Shown here: in pieces, positions 7,464-15,990 of the stretch | Layout of the letters: the number at the start of each line of letters is the position of its first letter | Position numbering within the stretch: the stretch's first letter is position 1 | Assembly (NCBI GenBank): GCA_021810175.1 | Contig: JAJZJJ010000002.1 | Coordinates: 1 to 21,979 of the forward strand | Length of the DNA: 21,979 bases | Origin: Acidobacteriota bacterium | GTDB lineage: Bacteria; Acidobacteriota; Terriglobia; Terriglobales; Acidobacteriaceae | Direction: 5' to 3' | Position numbers and translations under genes: made by a program | The notes under the pieces: model-generated | The model's database searches: none | The model's input: the letters and a program-made list of their open reading frames with translations, nothing else | What the model was told of the DNA's origin: nothing

Positions 7464-9183
7464 GTTTCCATTTATCGCCGCCGGTACTCGCGACGAGTGC
7501 ATCGAGGGCTGGTCTCGCATCAGCAAAGCGATCCATTCCCGGGCTACGCCGAACGCCACCATCGTGGTGGAATGTTATCCCGGTGTCTTTCTGGACGAAG
7601 TGCGTCGCGAGTTATTCGCGGCACTGCCCGGCGTCGAGTTCGTCTCGACAACCGATCTCCTTCGTCCGGCGGCCGAGATCGACCGCATGCTGGATCCAGT
7701 TTTGGGCGACGACCCCGTCTTCGGAAAGATGAACGCCATCGAACTTGAGGACTTCTTCGATCCGCAGCGGCTGGCATCGGCTCGGGACCGCGCCGCGCAT
7801 CCCTCAGCCGCGACCGTCATTCTCGGGCCCGGCGCTTCGCTGGTCTGCGAGCAGCCTGACTTCCTCGTCTATGCGGACATGGCTCGCTGGGAGATCCAGA
7901 TGCGCCAGCGCCGTAATGAAATCGGCAATCTCGGCTCAGAAAACTTCAGCGAGCGCGCTTCGCTCAAATACAAGCGCGCCTTTTTCGTGGACTGGCGCGC
8001 GGCCGATCGCCTGAAGGTGCGCCTGCTTGCCAAAATCGATCTGCTGCTGGATACCAATATTCCGAATCATCCCAAAGCGATTTCCGGAGAGGTCTTCCGC
8101 CGCAGCCTGGGCGCCGCGGTGCGCCGCCCCTTCCGCGTAGTTCCCTTTTTCGATCCAGGCCCCTGGGGCGGGCACTGGATGGAGCGCGTCTGCGGTGTTC
8201 CGCCGGGCGATGCCCCCAATCATGCGTGGTGCTTCGACTGCGTTCCCGAGGAGAACAGCCTGCTGCTTGGCTTCGACGACCTGCGCGTGGAAATCCCTTC
8301 CATCAACGTGGTCTTCGCTCATCCGGAACAGTTGCTCGGCAGGAACGTCTATGAGCGCTTCGGCGCTGAATTTCCGATCCGCTTCGATTTCCTCGATACC
8401 ATGGACGGCGGCAATCTGTCCCTCCAGGTGCACCCGCTTACGTCCTACATCCGCGAGCATTTCGGCATGGACTACACCCAGGACGAGAGCTATTACATGC
8501 TCGATACCGAAGACGATGCCTGTGTCTACCTGGGCCTGAAGGAAGGCATTGACCGCGATGCCATGCTGCGCGATCTGGAGCGTGCCCAGGAGGGCGGCTT
8601 CGAGTTTCCCGCCGAACAGTATGTCAATCGCTTCCCCGCGCGCAAGCACGACCACTTCCTTATCCCCGCCGGGACCATTCACTGCTCGGGCAAGAACAGC
8701 ATGGTGCTTGAAATCAGCGCCACGCCCTACATCTTTACGTTCAAGCTTTGGGACTGGGGCCGTCTCGGCCTGGATGGGCGTCCGCGCCCCATCCATCTTC
8801 GGCACGGCATCAGCAATATTCAGTGGGACCGCACCACGGAGTGGAGTCGTGATTCCCTCATCAACCGCGTCGAACCGCTCTCCGCCGGCGACGGCTGGCG
8901 CGCGGAGCGCACCGGCCTGCATGCACTCGAATTCATTGAGACGCGCCGTCACTGGTTCACCGGCGTCGTTCCCCACGACACCGAGGGAACGGTCCACATC
9001 CTCAATTTGGTGGAAGGGGATCAGGCGGTCGTCGAAAGCCCCTCAGGCGCATTCGAGCCTTTCCCCGTGCAGTTTGCGGAGACTTTCATCGTCCCCGCCG
9101 CCGTCGGCGCGTACACGATTCGCCCCAGCGGCAATCATCAGGGGCGCGAGTACGCCACCGTCCAGGCACGGGTAAGAATCTAA
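7453..9183 (+). CDS. Class I mannose-6-phosphate isomerase-like protein with a long N-terminal extension
   Basis: A 576-residue protein. The C-terminal part (about 228-576) is a class I phosphomannose isomerase, a cupin that interconverts mannose-6-P and fructose-6-P. It has PWGG at 237-240, LQVHP (Q325, H327), DESYYML with E345, and IPAGTIHCSG with H410, which together form the expected zinc site. The first 220 or so residues are an alpha/beta domain I cannot name. Stretches such as VILGPGASLV and PDFLVYADMARWE hint at a degenerate nucleoside-kinase-like fold, but no P-loop is present. The start is a TTG at 7453, seven bases after AGGAG (7441-7445) and 11 bp inside the ROK kinase gene. The sequence between the kinase stop and later ATG codons is well coding, which supports it. 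A longer in-frame reading from 7330 only shadows the kinase gene. Confidence 0.83.
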   Translation: MYDRFPFIAAGTRDECIEGWSRISKAIHSRATPNATIVVECYPGVFLDEVRRELFAALPGVEFVSTTDLLRPAAEIDRMLDPVLGDDPVFGKMNAIELEDFFDPQRLASARDRAAHPSAATVILGPGASLVCEQPDFLVYADMARWEIQMRQRRNEIGNLGSENFSERASLKYKRAFFVDWRAADRLKVRLLAKIDLLLDTNIPNHPKAISGEVFRRSLGAAVRRPFRVVPFFDPGPWGGHWMERVCGVPPGDAPNHAWCFDCVPEENSLLLGFDDLRVEIPSINVVFAHPEQLLGRNVYERFGAEFPIRFDFLDTMDGGNLSLQVHPLTSYIREHFGMDYTQDESYYMLDTEDDACVYLGLKEGIDRDAMLRDLERAQEGGFEFPAEQYVNRFPARKHDHFLIPAGTIHCSGKNSMVLEISATPYIFTFKLWDWGRLGLDGRPRPIHLRHGISNIQWDRTTEWSRDSLINRVEPLSAGDGWRAERTGLHALEFIETRRHWFTGVVPHDTEGTVHILNLVEGDQAVVESPSGAFEPFPVQFAETFIVPAAVGAYTIRPSGNHQGREYATVQARVRI

Positions 9184-9288
9184 GAACCTGCTCGTCACAT
9201 TAGCGCTGCCAGCGGGGTTTTGACGAACAGGCTCGGACGCACGCCGCAACCCACCCTCATCGGGACTGTATTTCCAACAACAGAAAAG

Positions 9289-9327
9289 GCAACGGGCGAG
9301 TGCCTCGGCACCCGCCCGTTGCTTTGT
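9289..9327. terminator. Strong two-way terminator between isomerase and TonB receptor genes
   Basis: Outer arms GCAACGGGCG (9289-9298) and CGCCCGTTGC (9313-9322) pair perfectly. Inner arms GTGCC (9300-9304) and GGCAC (9307-9311) extend the stem after one mismatch. TTTGTTTG follows on the plus strand, and AACAACAGAAAAG precedes it, giving a T-rich tail on the minus strand. It sits between convergent genes and can serve both. Confidence 0.85.
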
Positions 9328-9344
9328 TTGCGGGGTTCTTCAGC

Positions 9345-12300
9345 TCAGAACATCACTTTGACCGCCAGCTGGACCTGCCGTGCCGTTCCCGTACCCACCT
9401 GCGAGGAATCCTCGTCGGCGATGGTCTGACCCGTCGTCCCGAAGTTCGGATTCCTGACGCAGCTGGCAGGAGCTGTCCCGGACGCCGGCGTAAAGGATGT
9501 GCAGATGCCACCGTCCGGGGTGGCGAAGTTGGGGTGATTCAGGATGTTGAAGATATCGGCACGGAACTGCAGCGCCTTGCCATGAGTCAGCGAGAAGTTC
9601 TTCATGCCGGAGAAATCCCACTGGAAGAAGTCCGGGCCCTCGAGACTGTTGCGCCCGACATTGCCGAGTGTGGATGGGTCGCCGGGAACCCCGTTAAAGT
9701 GCGATGGGATCTTATAGGCGTTCACATTGTAGCTGTGCGTAGCCCAGTTGATGCCGCCCGAACGCACTGGATTCCCTGTGTAATCCGGCCGCGTGAACAG
9801 CCCGAAGATGCCACTCTCGAGCGTGACGTTGACGGGAGCGCCCGACCTCGCCTGCACAATGCTCGACGTCTGCCATCCGTCCAGCGCTGCGCGCAGCATC
9901 CGGCTGGAGCTATGGACATTGGGCAGCTTGTACACCACGCTTCCGGTCAGGTTGTTGCGCACGTCCCAGTCGGACGGCCCCATATCCAGCGCGGGATTGT
10001 AGGGATCGGAAAACTGATTGAGGAAGTTCACCATGTCGCTGGTGGACTTCGACCACGTGTAATTCACTTCCGTGTTCAGCGATCCCATCGTGTGCTGCAC
10101 CTTCGCCTGCAGGGCGTTATAGCTGGAGCTGAGTTCGTCGGATTCGTCGTACTCATTCGCGTAGCCCGCAAGCGGCCGCGCGTCCGTAACGTAATTCGCC
10201 GGATTGAGATTGACCGCCGCAAAATCCACTCCCGCCTGCATCCGGTGATCCTGATTACCCACGTAATTCAATGTCAGCACCGTGTTGTGCGGGAGGGCCT
10301 GCTGAATGCCGATCAGCCAGTTCGGCGAATAGGGATCCTTCGGGTGCTGCGGGAACATATACACATTCTGCGTGCCCGCGGGCAGCGTCGGATTCGCTTC
10401 CGGATACGTGATCGGCACCTGGAAGACATTCACCGAATAGCTCTGGTAGGCGGGAATATTGCTCACCAGATTGAAGCCGAAGTGCATTGGATTGTAGAAC
10501 AGCCCGTAATACGCGTGAATGACGGTCCGGCCTTTGCCAGTTACGTCGTACGCCAGGCCCAGGCGCGGCGCCACATCGACCGTCGGCCCGGAATAGGGCG
10601 GCTGAGTTCTCGGCAGGAATGACTGCGTCGCAAAATTGAAATTCTGCAGATTGTTGTTGCGTTCGCGCCACACGGTGTTGGCGTCGGTCCGCAGGCCCAG
10701 GTCCACCGTCAGTTTCCGCGTTATCCGCCAGTCGTCCTGGCCGTAGAAATCCCAGTTGTAATTGCGAATGCCGACAAACCCCGGATACCCGATCTTCTGC
10801 AGTACGAACGGCTGATCGTCTTCCAGGTTGGCGAAGCTCGCGAACTCGTAGTTCTGATAGGGCCGCAGGTATTCATCCAGATAATTGCCCTGGATCTGCA
10901 GGCCGAACTGGATGGTATGTTTCTCGTGTGTCAGCGTCGCGTTGTCCTGGACGTCGAGCGTGTCATAGTAATTGATCTGATTAAAGCTCATCGGTCCGGG
11001 CAGTGCGCCGAGGTTGGTGAAGAACCCGGAGAATGCGGTCAGCGGTTTCGGCGTATCCGAGTTGGTATTGGAGTCGAAGTTGTTGAGGCCGGCGCTCGCC
11101 TGGTTCACCAGAAACGGACTGAAAACATGCGTTTCCTGGAACATCGCATACTGCGTTCGCAGGGCCAGCGGCGTCGTCTGTCCCTGGTCCAGTCCGATCT
11201 GCTGATTGGTGAGCGAATCGTCGATGCTGTAGCGCCCAAACATACGATCGCGGCTGGAACGATCGTAGTCCACGCGGGCTTCGCCGCTATCCTCGCGCAG
11301 AGTCGTCGACAGCGCCGCCGGCTGGTAGACCAGATCCGCTCCGGCTGACGGGCCCGCGGTATCCTCCGTGTTCGGCACCGCGCACGAGGCCGGTGCGGGA
11401 ATCGAGGTGCAGCCCGCGGGCAGCGGCGCCATCTGATCCAGGACCGGCTTCATGGCATTCACGAACTTCGAGCGCACGTATGCGCTGGGAACCTCGTACA
11501 GCGAGTTGATCTGCGTGGTGCTCTGGCCGATCCCTTCAAAATTGGTGAAGAAGAAGAGCTTTTTGCGGACAATCGGGCCGCCCAGATTCCCGCCGAACTG
11601 ATTCATGTTCAGCGGCACGTTGGGATTCGTCAGCCTGCTGGCGAAATAGTCGTACGCATCCATCGCATTGTTGCGAAAGTACTCGAAGGCCTCGCCATGG
11701 AACTGGTTCGTGCCGCCCTTGGTCACGATGTTCATCTGCGGCCCCAGCGAATGCCCCACCTCGGCGCTGTACCCGCTGTTCACAAAATCCACTTCCTGAA
11801 CGCTGCTGATGCTGCCCTGCATCAGGCGGCTTTGTTCGTTCCCTTCCGTCTCGTCAAACCCACTGATATCCCCGCGCCCGGCGCTCTGACCGTCGATGGT
11901 CATATCCAGCCCGGTGAAGATGTTCTCCTGGCCGTTGATGCTTCCCTGGAAGGTTCCAATCGAATTCACCGACCCCGGCGCGATTTCCAGGAAATCCGTG
12001 ATATCGCGGCCATTGGTGGGCAGATTGCGAATCTGCTTCTCGTTCAGCGTGCTGCCAGCGGTCGCGTTCATCGTGTCGATGGTGCTGTTGGTTCCCGTTA
12101 CTTCCACCTGCTGCGTCTGCGCAGCGACCGAAAGCTTCATCTGAATGCGCACCGTTGCGCCGACGTTCAGCGAAAACTGCCGCGACGTGCTGCTGCTGAA
12201 GTGCGCCGCGCTCGCCGACACCTCGTATTTGCCGTAAGGCAGGCCCGGCAGGGTGAAGCTGCCGTCGTTCCCGGTCATCGCCCGGGTTTTCTGTCCCGTT

Positions 12301-12530
12301 CCCATGTCGGTAACCACAACGGCGGCCTGCGGGATGAGCGCGCCCGAAGGGTCCGTTACCGTGCCCGTAATCGTGCCGGTGTCGAAGGTACTGACGTTCT
12401 GCGCGCTCGCGGGCATCGCAAACGGCAAAAAGAAAGCCAGCAGAAACGCCATCGAAAGGGCATATGCCAGCTTTCGTGGCCGGCCCGATTCAGGTGCGGC
12501 GGCGAGGTTCAAGTTCCCGATTCCCAGCAT
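9345..12530 (-). CDS. Oar-like TonB-dependent outer-membrane receptor
   Basis: A 1,061-residue outer-membrane receptor of the type greatly expanded in Acidobacteriota, likely for uptake or binding of a glycan or oligosaccharide. In order: a signal peptide with hydrophobic core ALSMAFLLAFFLPFAMPASAQ (about 24-44); a carboxypeptidase-regulatory-like beta domain from ITGTVTDPSG (about 54-63) to about 140; a plug region with LPTNGRDITDFL; then a long beta-barrel rich in Tyr, Asn and Gly, ending in VKVMF with the terminal Phe of outer-membrane barrels. The start ATG at 12530 follows GGAG at about 8 nt. No clear TonB box is seen, as is common in this subgroup. Ligand specificity cannot be told from sequence; a manno-sugar is suggested only by the neighbours. 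Confidence 0.92.
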   Translation of the reverse strand: MLGIGNLNLAAAPESGRPRKLAYALSMAFLLAFFLPFAMPASAQNVSTFDTGTITGTVTDPSGALIPQAAVVVTDMGTGQKTRAMTGNDGSFTLPGLPYGKYEVSASAAHFSSSTSRQFSLNVGATVRIQMKLSVAAQTQQVEVTGTNSTIDTMNATAGSTLNEKQIRNLPTNGRDITDFLEIAPGSVNSIGTFQGSINGQENIFTGLDMTIDGQSAGRGDISGFDETEGNEQSRLMQGSISSVQEVDFVNSGYSAEVGHSLGPQMNIVTKGGTNQFHGEAFEYFRNNAMDAYDYFASRLTNPNVPLNMNQFGGNLGGPIVRKKLFFFTNFEGIGQSTTQINSLYEVPSAYVRSKFVNAMKPVLDQMAPLPAGCTSIPAPASCAVPNTEDTAGPSAGADLVYQPAALSTTLREDSGEARVDYDRSSRDRMFGRYSIDDSLTNQQIGLDQGQTTPLALRTQYAMFQETHVFSPFLVNQASAGLNNFDSNTNSDTPKPLTAFSGFFTNLGALPGPMSFNQINYYDTLDVQDNATLTHEKHTIQFGLQIQGNYLDEYLRPYQNYEFASFANLEDDQPFVLQKIGYPGFVGIRNYNWDFYGQDDWRITRKLTVDLGLRTDANTVWRERNNNLQNFNFATQSFLPRTQPPYSGPTVDVAPRLGLAYDVTGKGRTVIHAYYGLFYNPMHFGFNLVSNIPAYQSYSVNVFQVPITYPEANPTLPAGTQNVYMFPQHPKDPYSPNWLIGIQQALPHNTVLTLNYVGNQDHRMQAGVDFAAVNLNPANYVTDARPLAGYANEYDESDELSSSYNALQAKVQHTMGSLNTEVNYTWSKSTSDMVNFLNQFSDPYNPALDMGPSDWDVRNNLTGSVVYKLPNVHSSSRMLRAALDGWQTSSIVQARSGAPVNVTLESGIFGLFTRPDYTGNPVRSGGINWATHSYNVNAYKIPSHFNGVPGDPSTLGNVGRNSLEGPDFFQWDFSGMKNFSLTHGKALQFRADIFNILNHPNFATPDGGICTSFTPASGTAPASCVRNPNFGTTGQTIADEDSSQVGTGTARQVQLAVKVMF

Positions 12531-12975
12531 CGTCCATCTCCAGAGCAGGAAATACTCGTTGGCCCGTGACTCAGAGCACTTCCATTTTTATGTTCTGTTT
12601 ACCGCAATACAGACTATTTGTGCTTTCTAATTACTGTCAATAGACATTCACGATGTTTCTTTTTGCCGCGCACCAAACGAATCGCCCCTCCCGGCTCGCC
12701 CGCTTGTAGTGAAGAATTCGAACCGTAAACGATTGATTCCGAAAGGCACAGTTCAGCTGGCCTCGGCGGCCGCGTACGCCACCCTCCGCAGCAGGCGATG
12801 CCTGCCTGCTCGGCTTTCGAATCTATGGCAAACAATCACGCGTCATCGAAATCCGGGCGTGATCCGGGCATGCGCTTCGCGCTGTCTGCGGCTGGTCCGG
12901 AAACGCCGGCGTAATCGCGGGAATCCTCCGCAATCCACGCGTGCATGGAGCTGGGCCGGCCCGCTCTCGGGCGAT
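12531..12975 (-). promoter_or_regulatory. Gene-free control region of the TonB receptor
   Basis: No credible gene is seen in these 445 bases. Reading toward the receptor (minus strand), TTGACA lies at 12640-12635, then a 16-bp spacer and AATAGT at 12618-12613, giving a leader of roughly 75 nt. Upstream of this promoter are GATGTTTCTTTTTGCCG (plus strand, 12652-12668), CAAACGAATCG (12674-12684) and TAAACGATT near 12726-12734. These are relatives of the CGTTT boxes seen before the other locus genes. No clear terminator for the cupin pair ending at 12976 is visible. Confidence 0.45.
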
Positions 12976-13770
12976 TCACGGCTCGAGCGAGGCCCACAGC
13001 TCGGCGAATCGCGCCGGGTCCGATACCCACTGCACCGCCTCGGGGTTGGTTTGATACTGCCGGTAGATGGGCGTCTTCGCGTCCAGGCCCAGCTCCGCAT
13101 AGCTCCGGGCTGGCCGCACCTGCAGCGGTGATTCCCGGTAGCGCGAGTTCGGCAGCCATGCGACTTCGCCGTCCCGCAGCACCGGAAACCACGCCAGCCC
13201 TCCGTGCGCGCGCACCCCGTCGTAAAGAAATTTGTATTGCCGTTCGCAGAGTGCTCCGAAGACCATCGGTGCCTGTTCGTCGGCATTGATCACGCAGTGC
13301 GCCCACCCCGGCGGCACCACCACCTGGTCGCCGGGGCCGGCTTCCACGGCGACGCACCGGCCCGGATCGTCTTCCGCGAATTCCTGCGCGTAGACGATGG
13401 CGCGTCCCTCCCAGATCTCGAACACTTCCGGCGTCGACCATCCGCTGTGCGGCGCCGGAGCATGAATGTGCCCCTGGCTGCGCACCGGTTCCTCGCCCAG
13501 CCGCCCGCCGGCGTACACCACCACTCCAAACAGGAGCCAGCGCCGCCTCAGATCCTCGGCATCCTCACGGCGGCATACATCCATGGCAATCCCGTAGACC
13601 GGATCGGGGCCGTCACAGCGCGGATTCCTCAGGCTGGCGCGGATCGCATCCAGCCGCCGCAGTTCCGCGCACGGGCCGAGCACTCCCGACCCGTAGTCAA
13701 AGGCCAGCTCCCGTAGCCTCACGCGCACCTCCAGGCCTGGGTCGAAGGCCTCGCCGCCGCTGTTACGCAT
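12976..13770 (-). CDS. Second cupin-type phosphoglucose isomerase-like protein
   Basis: A 264-residue cupin related to the archaeal-type glucose-6-phosphate isomerase (GPI) family, which interconverts glucose-6-P and fructose-6-P with a metal and is unrelated to classical Pgi. Likely metal ligands are H101 and H103 (GHIH), E115 (PEVFEI) and H158 (PPGWAHCVIN). The gap between the second His and the Glu is five residues longer than in the typical family. The start ATG at 13770 overlaps the upstream cupin's stop by 8 bp. Earlier in-frame codons up to 13848 lie inside that gene and give an Arg/Ser-rich, non-family sequence. A full cupin core plus a C-terminal extension from about 185 is present. 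Whether it uses the same substrate as its neighbour is open: it could be a diverged paralogue acting on another hexose phosphate, or a partner subunit. Confidence 0.72.
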   Translation of the reverse strand: MRNSGGEAFDPGLEVRVRLRELAFDYGSGVLGPCAELRRLDAIRASLRNPRCDGPDPVYGIAMDVCRREDAEDLRRRWLLFGVVVYAGGRLGEEPVRSQGHIHAPAPHSGWSTPEVFEIWEGRAIVYAQEFAEDDPGRCVAVEAGPGDQVVVPPGWAHCVINADEQAPMVFGALCERQYKFLYDGVRAHGGLAWFPVLRDGEVAWLPNSRYRESPLQVRPARSYAELGLDAKTPIYRQYQTNPEAVQWVSDPARFAELWASLEP

Positions 13771-14350
13771 GCGGCTCGACCACCGGGGAGCCGTTGCGCT
13801 CGACCACCGCCGCCGCAAAGCCGCGCTCCCGGATCGTGTCGTATTCATACCCGGCGTCGCTGCCCCAGCACGCCCAGAAGATCAGCGGCTCCGAGCCCAC
13901 ATTCACAACCCGGTGCGCGTGTTCCCCGCGAATATAGTGCAGTGTTCCGGGCCTCATGCTCTCGGCCCGGATCCTGCGCTCCGCGTCCATGCGCAGCAGG
14001 ATTCCTTCTCCGGAAACCGCGGCGTAATACTCCGACCGCGTCCGGTTCGCGTGAAAATGCCCATGCGTCATGAAGTACTCGTCGCCCACCTTGCCCGGCT
14101 CCAGGAGCGTCACGCCCCAGAACAAACCGCCTTCTTCGCCCGCCGCAACCGGAGCCCACACGCGGACGCGGTACACCACCCGCTGCGGATCCATGGCGGA
14201 ATGGGCCTCCTCATCGCGAAAGAGTCCCCTGAGCTCGCCCAGCGTCTTTGCGCTTTCGCGTACCGCTGGACCGCTTATGGCGCCCCGCCCCCAGTCCAGC
14301 AACTCCTGCGGAGGCGCGAGGAAGGCAGGTTGCGAGTCAGTAAAGCTCAT
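13763..14350 (-). CDS. Cupin-type glucose-6-phosphate isomerase
   Basis: A 195-residue protein matching the cupin phosphoglucose isomerase family (GPI, first known from Pyrococcus). It interconverts fructose-6-P and glucose-6-P in the cytosol. The signature THGHFH, nine-residue spacing, SEYY gives ligands H98, H100 and E107, and GEHAHRVVN gives H146. This is the same spacing as H88, H90, E97, H136 of the P. furiosus enzyme. It is the first gene of a two-gene minus-strand unit with the other cupin (8-bp overlap). The start ATG at 14350 lacks a visible ribosome site and lies only about 5-10 bases after a candidate promoter, so the message may be leaderless. It fits the locus by linking the PMI product to glucose-6-P. 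Confidence 0.82.
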   Translation of the reverse strand: MSFTDSQPAFLAPPQELLDWGRGAISGPAVRESAKTLGELRGLFRDEEAHSAMDPQRVVYRVRVWAPVAAGEEGGLFWGVTLLEPGKVGDEYFMTHGHFHANRTRSEYYAAVSGEGILLRMDAERRIRAESMRPGTLHYIRGEHAHRVVNVGSEPLIFWACWGSDAGYEYDTIRERGFAAAVVERNGSPVVEPHA

Positions 14351-14361
14351 ATTCAGGCGCG

Positions 14362-14412
14362 ATCCTAGCAGACAGAAATGTTCGTTTTCAAGAAGAACGA
14401 ATGCAGTATGAT
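14362..14412. promoter_or_regulatory. Divergent overlapping promoters with a TTCGTT dyad operator
   Basis: A perfect inverted repeat, TTCGTT (14381-14386), 9 bp, AACGAA (14396-14401), is preceded by AATG, forming AATGTTCGTTTTC (14377-14389) with a GlpR-like half-site. Leftward promoter: TTGAAA at 14391-14386, an 18-bp spacer and TAGGAT at 14367-14362, toward the cupin pair. Rightward promoter: TTTTCA at 14385-14390, a 16-bp spacer and TATGAT at 14407-14412, toward the MFS gene. A further ATTTCGTTT lies at 14411-14419. Both -35 boxes fall inside the dyad, so one bound protein could block both directions. Confidence 0.5.
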
Positions 14413-14592
14413 TTCGTTTATGCCGAAAAGGGCGACATCGGCTCTGCTTTCACTTCCGGTGTTTTCCTTCCTCCAGATTAACCCTCCGGCGGACCGGGAA
14501 TCCCTCCCTCTCCGCGTGTCTGCCGCTCCAGCCATCCTCTGCTCAGGCACGCGCGGATACTCATTCGCGCCTGCTCCTTCAAAGGCCCGGAC

Positions 14593-15990
14593 ATGCACAT
14601 TTCCGCTGTGACCCATGAGCCGCAGGACAGCGCCCAGGCGCGCTCCCCTGTTTATGTACTCTTTCTCGCCACGGTGGCCGCGGTCTCGGGCTTTCTCTTC
14701 GGATTCGACACCGCTGTCATCAATGGGGTGCTGCTTTTTCTCCAGCGCCAGTTCACGCTCAGCAGTCTGGAAACCGAAGTCGCCGCCAGCGCCCTGCTGC
14801 TCGGCTGCCTCTTCGGCGCCGCGGGAGCCAGCCTGGTTGGCGACCGCATCGGCCGGCGCAGGTCGCTGATCATCGCAGCGCTGTTGTTTGGGGCTTCCAC
14901 CCTGGGCGCCGCCTCCGCACCCTCCGTGCTGATCTTCTGCGCCGGGCGCTTTGCCGGCGGACTCGCCATCGGTCTCGCGTCCGTGCTCACCCCCGTTTAC
15001 ATCGCGGAGGTGGCGCCCGCGAAGAGCCGCGGCAGGCTGGTTTCCCTCAATCAACTAGCCATTGTCGTCGGCATCCTCGTGGCCTATGTCGTCAGCTGGG
15101 GCCTCTCCGGCATGGGGGATTCCAGCTGGCGCTGGATGCTGGGCGTCGCCGCGATCCCCGCGGCGGGCTTCTTTCTCGGCCTGCTTTTCATCCCGGAAAG
15201 CCCGCGCTGGCTCATCAGCCGCGGGCGGCGCGAGCAGGGACGAGCCGTGCTCACCCGCATCTACGGCGAGGCTCAGGCCGATCTGCAGGTCAGGCTTGTT
15301 GAACAAGCCACCTCCGCTGAGAGCGGCACCTGGCGGGAGGTTTTCGCTCGTCCCATGCGCCGGCCCCTCACGGTCGCCCTCGGCTTGGCGATCCTCTGCC
15401 AGATCACCGGCATCAACACCGTCCTCTACTACGGATCCATTCTCATCAGCCAGCACTTCCATGGCCAGACCGCCGGCACCGCTCTCATGGCCAATGTCAT
15501 CATCGGCCTCACCAATCTTGTCTTTACCCTGATCGCACTGCGCTGCCTCGACCGCTGGGGCCGCCGCACCATGCTGCTCACGGCCACCGCCGGAATGGCG
15601 ATCTCGCTCTTTCTCTTCGTCATCGCCTTTCAGATCCCCGGCCTGTCGCCCTTCCTCGTTCTCGCCTGCATGCTTGGCTACACCGGCTTCTTCGCCTTTG
15701 CCATGGGCCCCATTCCCTGGGTAGTGATCTCTGAAATCTTCCCCAATAAAATCCGCGGTCGTGCTGCCTCCATGGCCACCTCCGTGCTGTGGACCGGAAC
15801 TCTGCTGGTGACCCTCACCTTCCTCTCGCTGATCCGTGTTTTCGGCGTCTCCGGTACGTTTACGATTTATGCGGTTCTCTCCGTTGTCAGCTTCGTGTTT
15901 ATATGGACGAGAGTTCCCGAAACCAAAGGAAAGACGCTGGAACAGATCCAGCTGGAGTGGGAGGGCCTGAACAATGGTGACGCGCAATGA
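14593..15990 (+). CDS. MFS sugar porter (sugar:H+ symporter family)
   Basis: A 465-residue inner-membrane transporter of the sugar porter family (relatives of XylE, GalP and GLUT), likely importing a monosaccharide with protons. Twelve hydrophobic helices can be followed. Family signatures are GFLFGFDTAVINGV in helix 1, DRIGRR after helix 2, PESPRWL near the end of the first half, DRWGRR in the second half, and PETKGKTLEQI at the C-terminus. The ATG at 14593 follows AAGG at about 7 nt. The gene overlaps the DeoR regulator by 17 bp, so porter and regulator are co-expressed. The promoter region is shared with the divergent cupin isomerases. The sugar is not determined by sequence; a hexose such as mannose would suit the surrounding enzymes. 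Confidence 0.92.
   Translation: MHISAVTHEPQDSAQARSPVYVLFLATVAAVSGFLFGFDTAVINGVLLFLQRQFTLSSLETEVAASALLLGCLFGAAGASLVGDRIGRRRSLIIAALLFGASTLGAASAPSVLIFCAGRFAGGLAIGLASVLTPVYIAEVAPAKSRGRLVSLNQLAIVVGILVAYVVSWGLSGMGDSSWRWMLGVAAIPAAGFFLGLLFIPESPRWLISRGRREQGRAVLTRIYGEAQADLQVRLVEQATSAESGTWREVFARPMRRPLTVALGLAILCQITGINTVLYYGSILISQHFHGQTAGTALMANVIIGLTNLVFTLIALRCLDRWGRRTMLLTATAGMAISLFLFVIAFQIPGLSPFLVLACMLGYTGFFAFAMGPIPWVVISEIFPNKIRGRAASMATSVLWTGTLLVTLTFLSLIRVFGVSGTFTIYAVLSVVSFVFIWTRVPETKGKTLEQIQLEWEGLNNGDAQ

Noticed and set aside
9300..10622. 440-codon open frame on the plus strand
   Set aside because: Antisense to the TonB receptor; its translation is Arg/Val/Ile/His-rich with no recognisable domain.
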